A stretch of DNA of 6,628 nt, taken from positions 1 through 6,628 of the forward strand of contig JBFWQM010000270.1 of the NCBI GenBank assembly GCA_050249455.1. The letters run 5' to 3'. The notes beneath the pieces are model-generated. The model had not been told where the DNA came from, did not search any database, and was given only the letters and a program-made list of their open reading frames with translations. This document shows positions 1-6,198 of this stretch, one piece after another (the stretch's first letter is position 1; the number at the start of each line of letters is the position of its first letter). A program made the position numbers and the translations under genes. The stretch comes from JBFWQM01 sp050249455 (GTDB lineage: Bacteria > Pseudomonadota > Alphaproteobacteria > MPNO01 > VGEU01).

Positions 1-454
1 TGTAGGTCAGCGCCTCGACATGCATGTCCTCGTGGCGGATCGCGAGCTCGTAGTAGTAGCGGGCGCGATCGGGGAAATCGCGCCGGCCCAGGCGGTCGAG
101 CTGGCGCGCCAGCACCTCGGCCATGTAGGCGCGCGTGCCGGCGGGGTCGGGCAAATCGAGGTCCCAGCGCGTGTCGTGCGCCACCGCGCTCGAATCCCAC
201 AGCGTGTCGCCGCGGCCGACCAGCGGCGGTTCGCCGTGCGCGCCGCGCAGGGTCCAGTATTCGTGGAACCAGGCGACGTGGCCGATTTCCCACTGCACCG
301 GATTGACGATCGGCAGCTTTGGCCCCATCAACTGCGCCGGCGTCAGGTCGCCGGTCGCCCGTTGCGTGCGCCCACGCGTCTCCTGGAGCTGCTGCGCCAG
401 CGTCGCCAGGCCGGCGCCGCTGGTCGGGAAGTCCGTCATCGCCGCATCGTCCAT
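1..454 (-). CDS. senA: Selenoneine synthase SenA (EgtB-like), N-terminal part, runs off left edge
   Basis: The first 151 codons are present; the rest lies beyond the left edge. SenA is an EgtB-related non-heme iron enzyme that oxidatively joins hercynine to a selenosugar, forming the C-Se bond of selenoneine in the cytoplasm. Seen: a DinB-like helical N-terminal domain with IVNPVQWEIGHVAWFHEYW at residues 49-67 and HEDMH at 141-145. H59 plus H141 and H145 are the expected iron-binding three-histidine set of the EgtB family. The stretch WDSSAVAHDTRWDLDLP is, from memory, typical of SenA rather than classic EgtB. The catalytic FGE-sulfatase-like C-terminal domain is not visible. I chose the ATG at 454 because GAGGA (minus strand, 467-463) lies 8 nt upstream; an in-frame ATG at 439 is the alternative. 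senB starts divergently on the same CATG, and its neighbourhood with selD favours SenA over ergothioneine EgtB. Family call firm, SenA versus EgtB likely. Confidence 0.85.
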   Translation of the reverse strand, partial: MDDAAMTDFPTSGAGLATLAQQLQETRGRTQRATGDLTPAQLMGPKLPIVNPVQWEIGHVAWFHEYWTLRGAHGEPPLVGRGDTLWDSSAVAHDTRWDLDLPDPAGTRAYMAEVLARQLDRLGRRDFPDRARYYYELAIRHEDMHVEALTY

Positions 455-1457
455 GAAGATCGTCCTCGTCACGCCGCCGGGCCCCAGCGCGCGCACCGGC
501 AACCGGGTCGCCGCCGACCGCTGGGCCGGCATCCTGCGCCAACTCGGCCATCGGGTCGAGGTGACGGCCGGTTATGACGGCCGGCCCGCCGACGCGATGG
601 TCGCGATCCACGCCTGGCGCAGCGCCGCCGCAGTCGCGGCGTTCAAGGCGCGCCATCCCGACCGGCCGGTGATCCTGCAGCTCAGCGGCACCGACATCTA
701 CCAGTACCTGGCCGAGGATCCCGCGCCCGCCCTCCGCACGATGGCGCTGGCCGACCGGCTGGTGGCGCTCAACGACCTTGCGTGGCGAAAGGTGCCGCGG
801 CGGCTGCGCGGCAGGGTGACGGTGATCCACCAGTCGGCGCCGCAGCCGGCGGCACCGCGGCGGCCGAGCGTGCGCACCGTGGATATCTGCGTGATCGGCC
901 ACCTGCGCGACGTGAAGGACCCGCTGCGCGCTGCCGCCGCGGCCCGGCTTTTGCCGGCGGACTCGCGCATCCGCATCGTCCAGGTCGGACGCGCCTACTC
1001 GGACGAATGGGCGGCGCGGGCGGCAGCGGAGATGGCGGCGAACCCGCGCTATGTCTGGCGCGGCGAGGTGCCGCGCGCGGCCGTTCGCAGGCTGCTGCTG
1101 CGGAGCCACGCGATGGTGTTGTCGTCGCTCAGCGAGGGCGGGGCCAACGTGATCTCGGAGGCCGCGGTCGCCGGCGTGCCGATCCTCGCATCTCGTATCG
1201 ACGGCAACGTCGGGCTGCTCGGCGCCGACTATCCGGGATACTTCCGCACCGGCGACACGGCGGCCCTGGCGCGGCACCTGCGGCAGGTCGAGACCGACCC
1301 GGATTTCGTCGCCCGGCTGCGCCGCGCGGTGGCGCGCCGCGCGTCGCTGTTCAGGCCGGAACGCGAGGTCGCTGCGTGGCGTCGGCTGCTGGCCGGCCTG
1401 GCGACGACAGGCGGATCGGCGACAGGTCGTCGCCTGCCGGCAGCACGCGGCCGATGA
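453..1457 (+). CDS. senB: Selenosugar synthase SenB (GT-B glycosyltransferase)
   Basis: A 334-residue cytoplasmic glycosyltransferase. In the characterised pathway SenB uses selenophosphate and a UDP-sugar to make a 1-seleno-sugar, the selenium donor for SenA. Seen: the N-terminal Rossmann start MKIVLVTPPGP followed by GNRVAADRWAGILRQLGHRV (residues 17-34), characteristic of this family as I remember it; the second domain starting ICVIGHLRDVKDP (145-157); and SEGGANVISEAAVAGVPI (227-244) containing an E-x7-E pair (E228, E236) as in GT4-type retaining enzymes. No signal peptide or membrane segment is seen. The open frame extends upstream to 135, but that part is antisense to senA and lacks family similarity, so the start is 453. 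No Shine-Dalgarno is visible before it. The last 35 codons overlap the end of the opposing selD gene. Length fits the family. Confidence 0.88.
   Translation: MKIVLVTPPGPSARTGNRVAADRWAGILRQLGHRVEVTAGYDGRPADAMVAIHAWRSAAAVAAFKARHPDRPVILQLSGTDIYQYLAEDPAPALRTMALADRLVALNDLAWRKVPRRLRGRVTVIHQSAPQPAAPRRPSVRTVDICVIGHLRDVKDPLRAAAAARLLPADSRIRIVQVGRAYSDEWAARAAAEMAANPRYVWRGEVPRAAVRRLLLRSHAMVLSSLSEGGANVISEAAVAGVPILASRIDGNVGLLGADYPGYFRTGDTAALARHLRQVETDPDFVARLRRAVARRASLFRPEREVAAWRRLLAGLATTGGSATGRRLPAARGR
463..467 (-). promoter_or_regulatory. Shine-Dalgarno of senA, inside senB codons 4-5
   Basis: Read on the minus strand this is GAGGA, 8 nt before the ATG at 454. It supports 454 over the in-frame ATG at 439, which has no comparably placed purine tract. 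The site lies inside the 5' end of senB, so the senA leader is antisense to senB. Confidence 0.5.
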
Positions 1458-3666
1458 CGGCGGCGTGCGGGTAGCCGGCGCGGCGCAGGTCGGCGACGCA
1501 ATCCGCCGCCGCATCGGCCGGTATGCCAACGAGGAGGCCGCCGGCGGTCTGCGGGTCGAACATCAGGGCGTAGCGCGGGTCGCCGGCAAACGCCTCGGCA
1601 TCCGCGACGGCACGGCGCAAGCGCAGGTTCTGCGGCTGCAGCGAGCTGAAAATGCCGGCCGCCACCGTCTCCACCGCGCCGTCGAGCAGCGGCACGGCGG
1701 CGAGGTCGATCTCGGCATCGACGCCCGAGGCCTTGGTCATCTCTACCAGATGCCCGATCAGGCCGAAGCCTGTCACGTCGGTGCAGGCGCTGGCGTGGTG
1801 GCGGCGCAGGATGTCGGCGGCGGCGCGCGCCGGCTGCTGCATCGCGGCAAGTGCGCCGTCGATCCACGATCCCCTGGCACGCCGGCGCATCGCAGCGGCG
1901 AACAGGGTGCCGGTGCCGATCGGCTTGGTCAGCACCAGGGCCTGGCCGGGCGCCAGGCCGGCCTTGCGCAGCGCCGCCGCCGCGTCCACCGCGCCGGTGA
2001 CGGCGAAGCCGAGCGCCAGCTCCGCGCCCTCGCTGGTATGTCCGCCGACCAGGGTGCAGCCGGCGTCGTTCAGGATCGAGAGCGCGCCCGACATCATCTG
2101 GAACAGGTCGTCCTCCACCTTCGCCTCGAGGCCGTAGGGCACGGTGGCGATGGCGAGTGCGGTGTGCGGCGCCCCACCCATCGCGTAGACGTCGCCCAGC
2201 GCGTGGTTGGCGGCGATGCGCCCGAACATGTAGGGGTCGTCGATGAAGGCGCGGAAGTAATCGACGGTGTGGACCAGCAGCTTGCCCGGCGCCGGGCGCA
2301 CCAGCGCGGCGTCGTCGGGCGCATCGAGCCCGACCACCACCTCGTCGCGCGGCACGACCTCGAGCCGCGCCATCACCCGCGACAGGACGGTGCTGCCGAC
2401 CTTGGCGCCGCAGCCGCCGCAGCGCATGGCGATGGCCGAGATCTCCTGCAGCGCGTCGGCGTCGGCGACGCCCGCGGCGGGCGCCGGCGCGGCGGCGGCC
2501 GGCATCTCCGGCAGGTCGGAGAACCTGGTCATGAAGCGGCGGTCGATCCAGTCCTTGACCGTCCACAGCCAGCCGCCCTCCAGCGCCCAGCCGCCGCGCG
2601 AGGCGACGGCGTACTTGTTCCCGGTGGAGATCAAGGCGAGGTACTTCTCCTGCGGCGTGAAGGGCCGCAGCGGCCGGCCGGCCAGCGCGCGGCGCAGGTT
2701 CTCGGTCAGCGGCGGCCCCTGGCGCACCGCAAACACGCCGGCCTTGGGGCGGGGGTGAGCCTCCACGGCCGCGACATCCCCGGCGGCGAACACGGCGGGG
2801 TGGCTGACGCTCTGCAGGGTGTCGTGCACGCGCACGAAGCCGCTGTCATCGCAGGCGAGGCCGGACCGCCGCGGCCACGGCGCGGCGCCGGCCTGGGTTA
2901 CCCACAGGATCTCGTCGAGCGCGATCGTCCTGCCGCCTTTGCAGGCCAGCGTACCGGGGGAGACCGCTTCCACCGGGCTGTCGGTGTGCAGCTCCACGCC
3001 GCGGTCGGCCAGCACGCGCGCGAAGATACGCCCGACCGTGTCGTTGTGGGTCGGCAGCACGCCGCTGGCGGTGACCAGCACGAACGTCAGCCGGCCGGGG
3101 TCCTGGCCGGCGTCACGCAGCATCCCGCGCAGCCGGTGCTGGATGGCGAGCGTCAGCTCGACCCCGCCGGCGCCGCCGCCGACCACGCCGATGCGCAAGG
3201 GCCGGTCGTCGGCGGTGACGCGCGCGACGATGCGGTCCCAGCGTTCGGCGAAGCTGTCGATCGGCTTGACCGGCGTCGCGTGCTCCGCCGCGCCGGGTAC
3301 GTCGTCCTGCCTGGGCCGCGAGCCGATGTCGAGCGACAGCACGTCGTAGGCGACCGGCGGCCGGCCGGCGCACAGCACGCGCCGGCCGGCGAGGTCGAGG
3401 CCGACCGCCTCGTCGTGGTAGAGCCGCGCGCCGGCGAAGCCCGCCAGCGGGCCGAGGTCGATGTGGCATTCCTCGAAGCGGTAGTGGCCGGCGATGAAGC
3501 CCGGCAGCATGCCGGAATAGGGCGTCAGGACGTCGCGCGCGATCAGGGTCAGCCGCACCCCGGGCATCGGCCGCATGCCGAACCGTCGCAGGACGGCGAC
3601 GTGGCTGTGCCCGCCGCCGACCAGCACGAGGTCCTTGACGATCGGGGCGGGGGCTCCGGGTGTCAT
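1351..3666 (-). CDS. selD: NDH-like FAD oxidoreductase fused to selenide, water dikinase (SelD/SenC)
   Basis: A 771-residue two-domain protein. Residues about 1-385 are an NDH-2-like FAD/NAD(P) oxidoreductase: VGGGHSHV (16-23) binds FAD, VVGGGAGGVE (161-170) is the second Rossmann loop, and AAGDVAA (294-300) is the second FAD-contact motif. An Ala/Pro-rich linker (388-400) leads to SelD (about 408-755), which makes selenophosphate from selenide and ATP. Catalytic C419 and K422 lie in CGGCGAK, matching E. coli C17/K20; A421 replaces the second Cys/Sec position. Metal and ATP residues appear in PDDAAL (450-455), HTVDYF (466-471), GDVYAMGG (491-498), TDVTGFGLIGHL (629-640) and DPQTAGG (704-710). 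Such fusions are known in several bacteria and algae. No CxxC or CxxxxC pair sits near the FAD site. A GAGG lies 4 nt before the start. The senB neighbourhood suggests the SenC role, though it may also feed selenouridine or selenocysteine synthesis. Confidence 0.92.
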   Translation of the reverse strand: MTPGAPAPIVKDLVLVGGGHSHVAVLRRFGMRPMPGVRLTLIARDVLTPYSGMLPGFIAGHYRFEECHIDLGPLAGFAGARLYHDEAVGLDLAGRRVLCAGRPPVAYDVLSLDIGSRPRQDDVPGAAEHATPVKPIDSFAERWDRIVARVTADDRPLRIGVVGGGAGGVELTLAIQHRLRGMLRDAGQDPGRLTFVLVTASGVLPTHNDTVGRIFARVLADRGVELHTDSPVEAVSPGTLACKGGRTIALDEILWVTQAGAAPWPRRSGLACDDSGFVRVHDTLQSVSHPAVFAAGDVAAVEAHPRPKAGVFAVRQGPPLTENLRRALAGRPLRPFTPQEKYLALISTGNKYAVASRGGWALEGGWLWTVKDWIDRRFMTRFSDLPEMPAAAAPAPAAGVADADALQEISAIAMRCGGCGAKVGSTVLSRVMARLEVVPRDEVVVGLDAPDDAALVRPAPGKLLVHTVDYFRAFIDDPYMFGRIAANHALGDVYAMGGAPHTALAIATVPYGLEAKVEDDLFQMMSGALSILNDAGCTLVGGHTSEGAELALGFAVTGAVDAAAALRKAGLAPGQALVLTKPIGTGTLFAAAMRRRARGSWIDGALAAMQQPARAAADILRRHHASACTDVTGFGLIGHLVEMTKASGVDAEIDLAAVPLLDGAVETVAAGIFSSLQPQNLRLRRAVADAEAFAGDPRYALMFDPQTAGGLLVGIPADAAADCVADLRRAGYPHAAVIGRVLPAGDDLSPIRLSSPGRPAADATQRPRVPA

Positions 3667-3781
3667 AATTCCTCGCTGCGGCCAGTCCGCACGTCGGTCG
3701 TCATGCGCATAAATCGCTTGTCGCCGGTGGCGGCGGCTGGCCTAAACTGGCGACCGTCGAACAATATACAGGTAGGCTTTC
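3667..3781. promoter_or_regulatory. Divergent intergenic region between selD and TRAP binding-protein gene
   Basis: These 115 bases separate two divergent starts and are locally AT-richer than the genes. For the rightward gene the best pair I find is TTGTCG (3718-3723) and TAAACT (3743-3748), but the 19-nt spacer is long, so this is weak. A second AT-rich patch, ACAATATACA (3761-3770), lies just before a weak AGGTAGG ribosome site (3770-3776). For selD I see no convincing -35/-10 pair. No U-tract terminator is present. Confidence 0.4.
3669..3674 (-). promoter_or_regulatory. Shine-Dalgarno of selD fusion
   Basis: Minus-strand GAGGAA, with GAGG ending 4 nt before the ATG at 3666. Spacing is slightly short but the match is good, and it fixes the start ahead of the first FAD motif. 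Confidence 0.55.
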
Positions 3782-4804
3782 ATGAGACTCGATTCCCGAC
3801 GCTTCCTCGCGCTCGCCGCGGCGCTGTTGCTTGCGGCCGTGACGCCGGCGCTGGCGCAGACGACGGTGATGAAGATCGGCACCGCGACCATCGGCGACGG
3901 CGACCAGAACACCTGGATGACCCGCTTTAAGGAGCGGATGGAGAAGCGGGCGCCGGGTCGCATCGAGGTCCAGCTCTATCCCGGCAGCCAGCTCGGCGAC
4001 AACACGCGCATGGTCCAGGGCGTGCAGATGGGCACGCTGGAGGGCTATGTCGGCCCGACCACGATCTCGGCCATCGCCGAGCGGCGACTGCAGATCTTCG
4101 ACGCGCCCGGCCTGTTCGACGACATGCAGCACGGCCAGCGGGTCATCACCGACCCCGATGTGCGCGGCTGGTACCTGGCGCTGGGCGAGAGCAAGGGCTT
4201 CACCGGCATCTCGATCTACGTCTCCGGCACCTCCTCGATGGTGACCCGCACCCGCCCGATCCGCACGGTCGAGGATTTCCGCGGCCTCAAGATGAGCGTG
4301 CTCGCGACCAAGATGGAGACCGAGACGATGAGCCGCCTCGGCGCGGCCGGCGTGCCGATGCCGATGACCGACCGACTGCAGGCGATGCAGACCGGCCAGA
4401 TCGACGGCACCAAGCTCGCCCTCGTCGTGTCCGACGCGTTCAAGTTCTGGACGCTGGCGAAGTACCAGACCGAGTCGGACGAGGTGCTGATCATCTCGCA
4501 GGTCACCGTCCACAAGCCGTGGCTCGACAAGCTGCCGGCGGACCTGCGCGCGATGATCCTGGAGGAGGGCAAGAAGCTCGACGACGAGATGATCGCCTAC
4601 TCGCTGGAGAAGCGGAAATTTTACCGCGAGAACTGGGTCAAGAACGGCGGCGAGCTGATCCATTTCACGCCGGAGGAGCGCAAGCGGTTCCTCGACCGGC
4701 TGGCGGGGGTCGCGACGGCCGTGCTGTCGGAGAACGCCGAGGTCAAGGCCGCCTACGACCGCCTGCTGCCCTTCGTCGAGAAACACCGCAAGAAGCCGTC
4801 GTAG
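3782..4804 (+). CDS. TRAP transporter substrate-binding protein, DctP family (copy 1)
   Basis: A complete 340-residue periplasmic binding protein that would deliver a small organic acid to a DctQ/DctM TRAP permease. Seen: a Sec signal peptide with RR at 6-7, a hydrophobic core (about 8-22) and likely cleavage at ALA|QTT after residue 25. The mature start VMKIGTATIGDGDQNTW, then LYPGSQLGD (66-73), GTLEGYVGP (84-92), FDAPGLFDD (106-114), TVEDFRGLK (162-170) and the QAMQTGQIDGT stretch (200-210) follow the DctP pattern. The position after GLKM, usually Arg in this family and used to hold the substrate carboxylate, is S172 (AGC, 4295-4297). About half of the compared mature N-terminal positions match the partial protein starting at 6199. 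No permease genes are in the window. A strong stem-loop follows the stop. Family is firm; the substrate cannot be read from sequence. Confidence 0.9.
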   Translation: MRLDSRRFLALAAALLLAAVTPALAQTTVMKIGTATIGDGDQNTWMTRFKERMEKRAPGRIEVQLYPGSQLGDNTRMVQGVQMGTLEGYVGPTTISAIAERRLQIFDAPGLFDDMQHGQRVITDPDVRGWYLALGESKGFTGISIYVSGTSSMVTRTRPIRTVEDFRGLKMSVLATKMETETMSRLGAAGVPMPMTDRLQAMQTGQIDGTKLALVVSDAFKFWTLAKYQTESDEVLIISQVTVHKPWLDKLPADLRAMILEEGKKLDDEMIAYSLEKRKFYRENWVKNGGELIHFTPEERKRFLDRLAGVATAVLSENAEVKAAYDRLLPFVEKHRKKPS

Positions 4805-4811
4805 CCGCATG

Positions 4812-4841
4812 CCGGCGGGCGGCGGTCGCGCCGCCCGCCGG
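4812..4841 (+). promoter_or_regulatory. Perfect 13-bp all-GC stem-loop after the first TRAP gene
   Basis: Left arm 4812-4824 (CCGGCGGGCGGCG) is perfectly complementary to right arm 4829-4841, with a four-base GTCG loop. It begins 7 bases after the TAG stop of the binding-protein gene and ends 7 bases before the AGGGAG of the next gene. No T run follows, so it is not a classic intrinsic terminator. It could be an attenuator or a 3' mRNA stabiliser giving more binding protein than downstream product. Confidence 0.7.
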
Positions 4842-4848
4842 ATCCTTC

Positions 4849-4854
4849 AGGGAG
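4849..4854 (+). promoter_or_regulatory. Shine-Dalgarno of the flavin monooxygenase gene
   Basis: AGGGAG lies 7 nt before the ATG at 4862, a strong and well-spaced site that fixes this start. It sits directly after the stem-loop at 4812-4841. Confidence 0.7.
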
Positions 4855-4861
4855 CACGCCG

Positions 4862-6076
4862 ATGACCGCAATCCTGCGCGACGTGACGTCGACGACGCCG
4901 GGTCATGACGAGGTACGCAACCGCGCCGAGGCGTTGGTTGCGCTGGTGCGCGAACATGCGCTGGAGAACGAGCGCAACCGCCGGATCGCCGATCCGGTGG
5001 TCGAGGCGTTCCGCACGAGCCAGCTTCACCGCGCGATGCGGCCGCGCCGCGCCGGCGGCTGGGAGCTCGGGTTCGAGGCGCTGCTCGACATCAGCCGGAC
5101 CCTGTCGCCGGCCTGCGCCTCCACCGCCTGGGTGTTCGGGCTCTACGTCGTGCACAACTGGCTCCTGGCGCTGTTCCCGCCCGACCTGCAGGACGAGATC
5201 TGGGGCGACAACCCGGACGCGCTGGTCTCCGGCTCCTATGCGCCGGCAGCGGCGGCGCGGCCGGTCGACGGCGGCTACCGGCTGTCCGGCCGGTTCGCGT
5301 TCTCCAGCGGCTGCCCCGGCGCCGACTGGAACCTGTGCGGCGCGATGGTGCCGCGCGGGCCGGAGGGCGGGCTGGTGCCGGCGTTCACGATCATCCCCAA
5401 GCGCGACTACACGATCGACTTCGAAAGCTGGCGCACCGTCGGGCTTGCCGGGACCGGCAGCTGCGACGTGCTGCTCGACGACGTGTTAGTACCGGCGCGC
5501 CGGGTGCTGACGTTCCCGGAGGCCGCCAGCGGCAACGCGCCCGGCATCGCACTCAACCGCAATCCGATGTACCGGCTGCCGATGCTGACCTGCATCCCCT
5601 ACACGCTGTCGATGCCCCCGGTCGGCGCGGCGAAGGGCGCGGTCGACCAGTTCGTCGAGGAGAACCGCCGGCGCGAGACGCGCGGCGCCATCGTCGCCGG
5701 GGGCAAGAAGGTCGCCGACTACCAGACCGTGCAGAAGCGCGTCGGCGAAGCCGACGCCCTGATCGACTCCAGCATCGCGATCGCCTACCGCGACGTGCAG
5801 GAGGCGCAAGCCGAGATCGTGCGCGACGGCGTCACCTCGCTCGCCATGCGCATGCGCAACCGGCGCAGCCACGCCTTCATGGCGCAGCAGGCCGAACGCG
5901 CCGTGGACCTCGTGATGGGCGCCGCCGGCGGGCGGTGCATGCAGATCGACCATCCCCTGCAACGCGCCTGGCGCGACGTCCACACCGCAAACAGCCACAT
6001 CAGCCTGAACTTCGACGCGGTGATGTCGATGATCGGCCAGTACCGCTTCGGCCTGGAGCCCCAGGGCCAATACTGA
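4862..6076 (+). CDS. Acyl-CoA-dehydrogenase-fold flavin-dependent monooxygenase (HsaA/HpaB-C2-like oxygenase)
   Basis: A complete 404-residue soluble protein of the acyl-CoA dehydrogenase fold, most like group D two-component flavin monooxygenases (HsaA, HPAH C2 and relatives). These use reduced flavin from a separate reductase and O2 to hydroxylate an aromatic or heteroatom substrate. Seen: an N-terminal helical domain with CASTAWVFGLYVVHNW (85-100); the central beta domain with YRLSGRFAFSSGCPGADW (139-156) and TVGLAGTGSCDV (192-203), the usual flavin-contact region; and a C-terminal helical bundle with MGAAGGRCM (352-360) and WRDVHTANSHISLNFD (370-385), whose H374 or H379 is a likely active-site histidine. 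No catalytic acyl-CoA-dehydrogenase glutamate is evident to me. It lies between two TRAP binding proteins, so its substrate may be what they import. No flavin reductase is in the window. Alternatives are a DszC/SfnC-like desulfurising enzyme or a true acyl-CoA dehydrogenase. Confidence 0.82.
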   Translation: MTAILRDVTSTTPGHDEVRNRAEALVALVREHALENERNRRIADPVVEAFRTSQLHRAMRPRRAGGWELGFEALLDISRTLSPACASTAWVFGLYVVHNWLLALFPPDLQDEIWGDNPDALVSGSYAPAAAARPVDGGYRLSGRFAFSSGCPGADWNLCGAMVPRGPEGGLVPAFTIIPKRDYTIDFESWRTVGLAGTGSCDVLLDDVLVPARRVLTFPEAASGNAPGIALNRNPMYRLPMLTCIPYTLSMPPVGAAKGAVDQFVEENRRRETRGAIVAGGKKVADYQTVQKRVGEADALIDSSIAIAYRDVQEAQAEIVRDGVTSLAMRMRNRRSHAFMAQQAERAVDLVMGAAGGRCMQIDHPLQRAWRDVHTANSHISLNFDAVMSMIGQYRFGLEPQGQY

Positions 6077-6104
6077 CGCGGAAACATTGACGCACCCTGC
6101 CGGG

Positions 6105-6132
6105 TTGTGACGGCACGCACGCTCGCTATGAT
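6105..6132 (+). promoter_or_regulatory. Candidate sigma-70 promoter of the second TRAP gene
   Basis: TTGTGA (6105-6110), a 16-nt spacer and TATGAT (6127-6132) resemble a sigma-70 promoter; the -10 matches five of six consensus bases and the -35 four. The expected transcript start near 6139-6140 leaves a leader of about 60 nt before the ATG at 6199. The pair lies in the 122-base gap after the monooxygenase gene, suggesting that the second binding protein is transcribed separately. Confidence 0.45.
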
Positions 6133-6147
6133 GCGCGCGTTCGCGCC

Positions 6148-6176
6148 GGCCGGCCGCGCATCGCGCGGGGCCGGCC
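6148..6176 (+). promoter_or_regulatory. GC-rich hairpin in leader of second TRAP gene
   Basis: GGCCGGCCGCGC (6148-6159) can pair with GCGC (6163-6166) and GGCCGGCC (6169-6176) around an ATC loop, leaving a two-base GG bulge: 12 G-C pairs. It ends 12 nt before the AGGA ribosome site and has no U tract. It could shield or stabilise the 5' end of the mRNA, or act as a weak terminator of read-through from the monooxygenase gene. Confidence 0.4.
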
Positions 6177-6188
6177 CGCCACCACAGC

Positions 6189-6192
6189 AGGA
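6189..6192 (+). promoter_or_regulatory. Shine-Dalgarno of second TRAP gene
   Basis: AGGA lies 6 nt before the ATG at 6199 and supports that start over the in-frame ATG at 6208. Confidence 0.5.
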
Positions 6193-6198
6193 TCGATC

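Noticed and set aside
135..452. A 106-codon upstream extension of senB
   Set aside because: The extension is antisense to conserved senA sequence, and the family's N-terminal motif begins exactly at the ATG at 453.
2392..2424. SelD as a selenocysteine-containing protein
   Set aside because: The active-site motif reads CGGCGAK with ordinary Cys codons; there is no in-frame TGA and so no case for selenocysteine insertion.
1229..2566. A 445-codon minus-strand frame overlapping selD
   Set aside because: It is an Arg/Ala/Gly-rich frame-shifted reading of the selD gene without recognisable motifs. selD itself is intact, so there is no need to invoke a frameshift.
1465..3930. An 821-codon plus-strand open frame opposite selD
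   Set aside because: It is antisense to the clearly recognisable oxidoreductase-SelD fusion, lacks domain motifs, has a composition typical of GC-rich shadow frames, and runs through the intergenic region into the TRAP gene.
3701..4810. A 369-codon minus-strand frame opposite the first TRAP gene
   Set aside because: It is a shadow of the binding-protein gene, which has a signal peptide and family motifs on the plus strand.
6087..6092. TTGACG as the -35 of the second TRAP gene
   Set aside because: It is close to consensus but 34 nt from the TATGAT at 6127, and no -10-like hexamer lies at 16-18 nt. TTGTGA at 6105 fits the spacing better.
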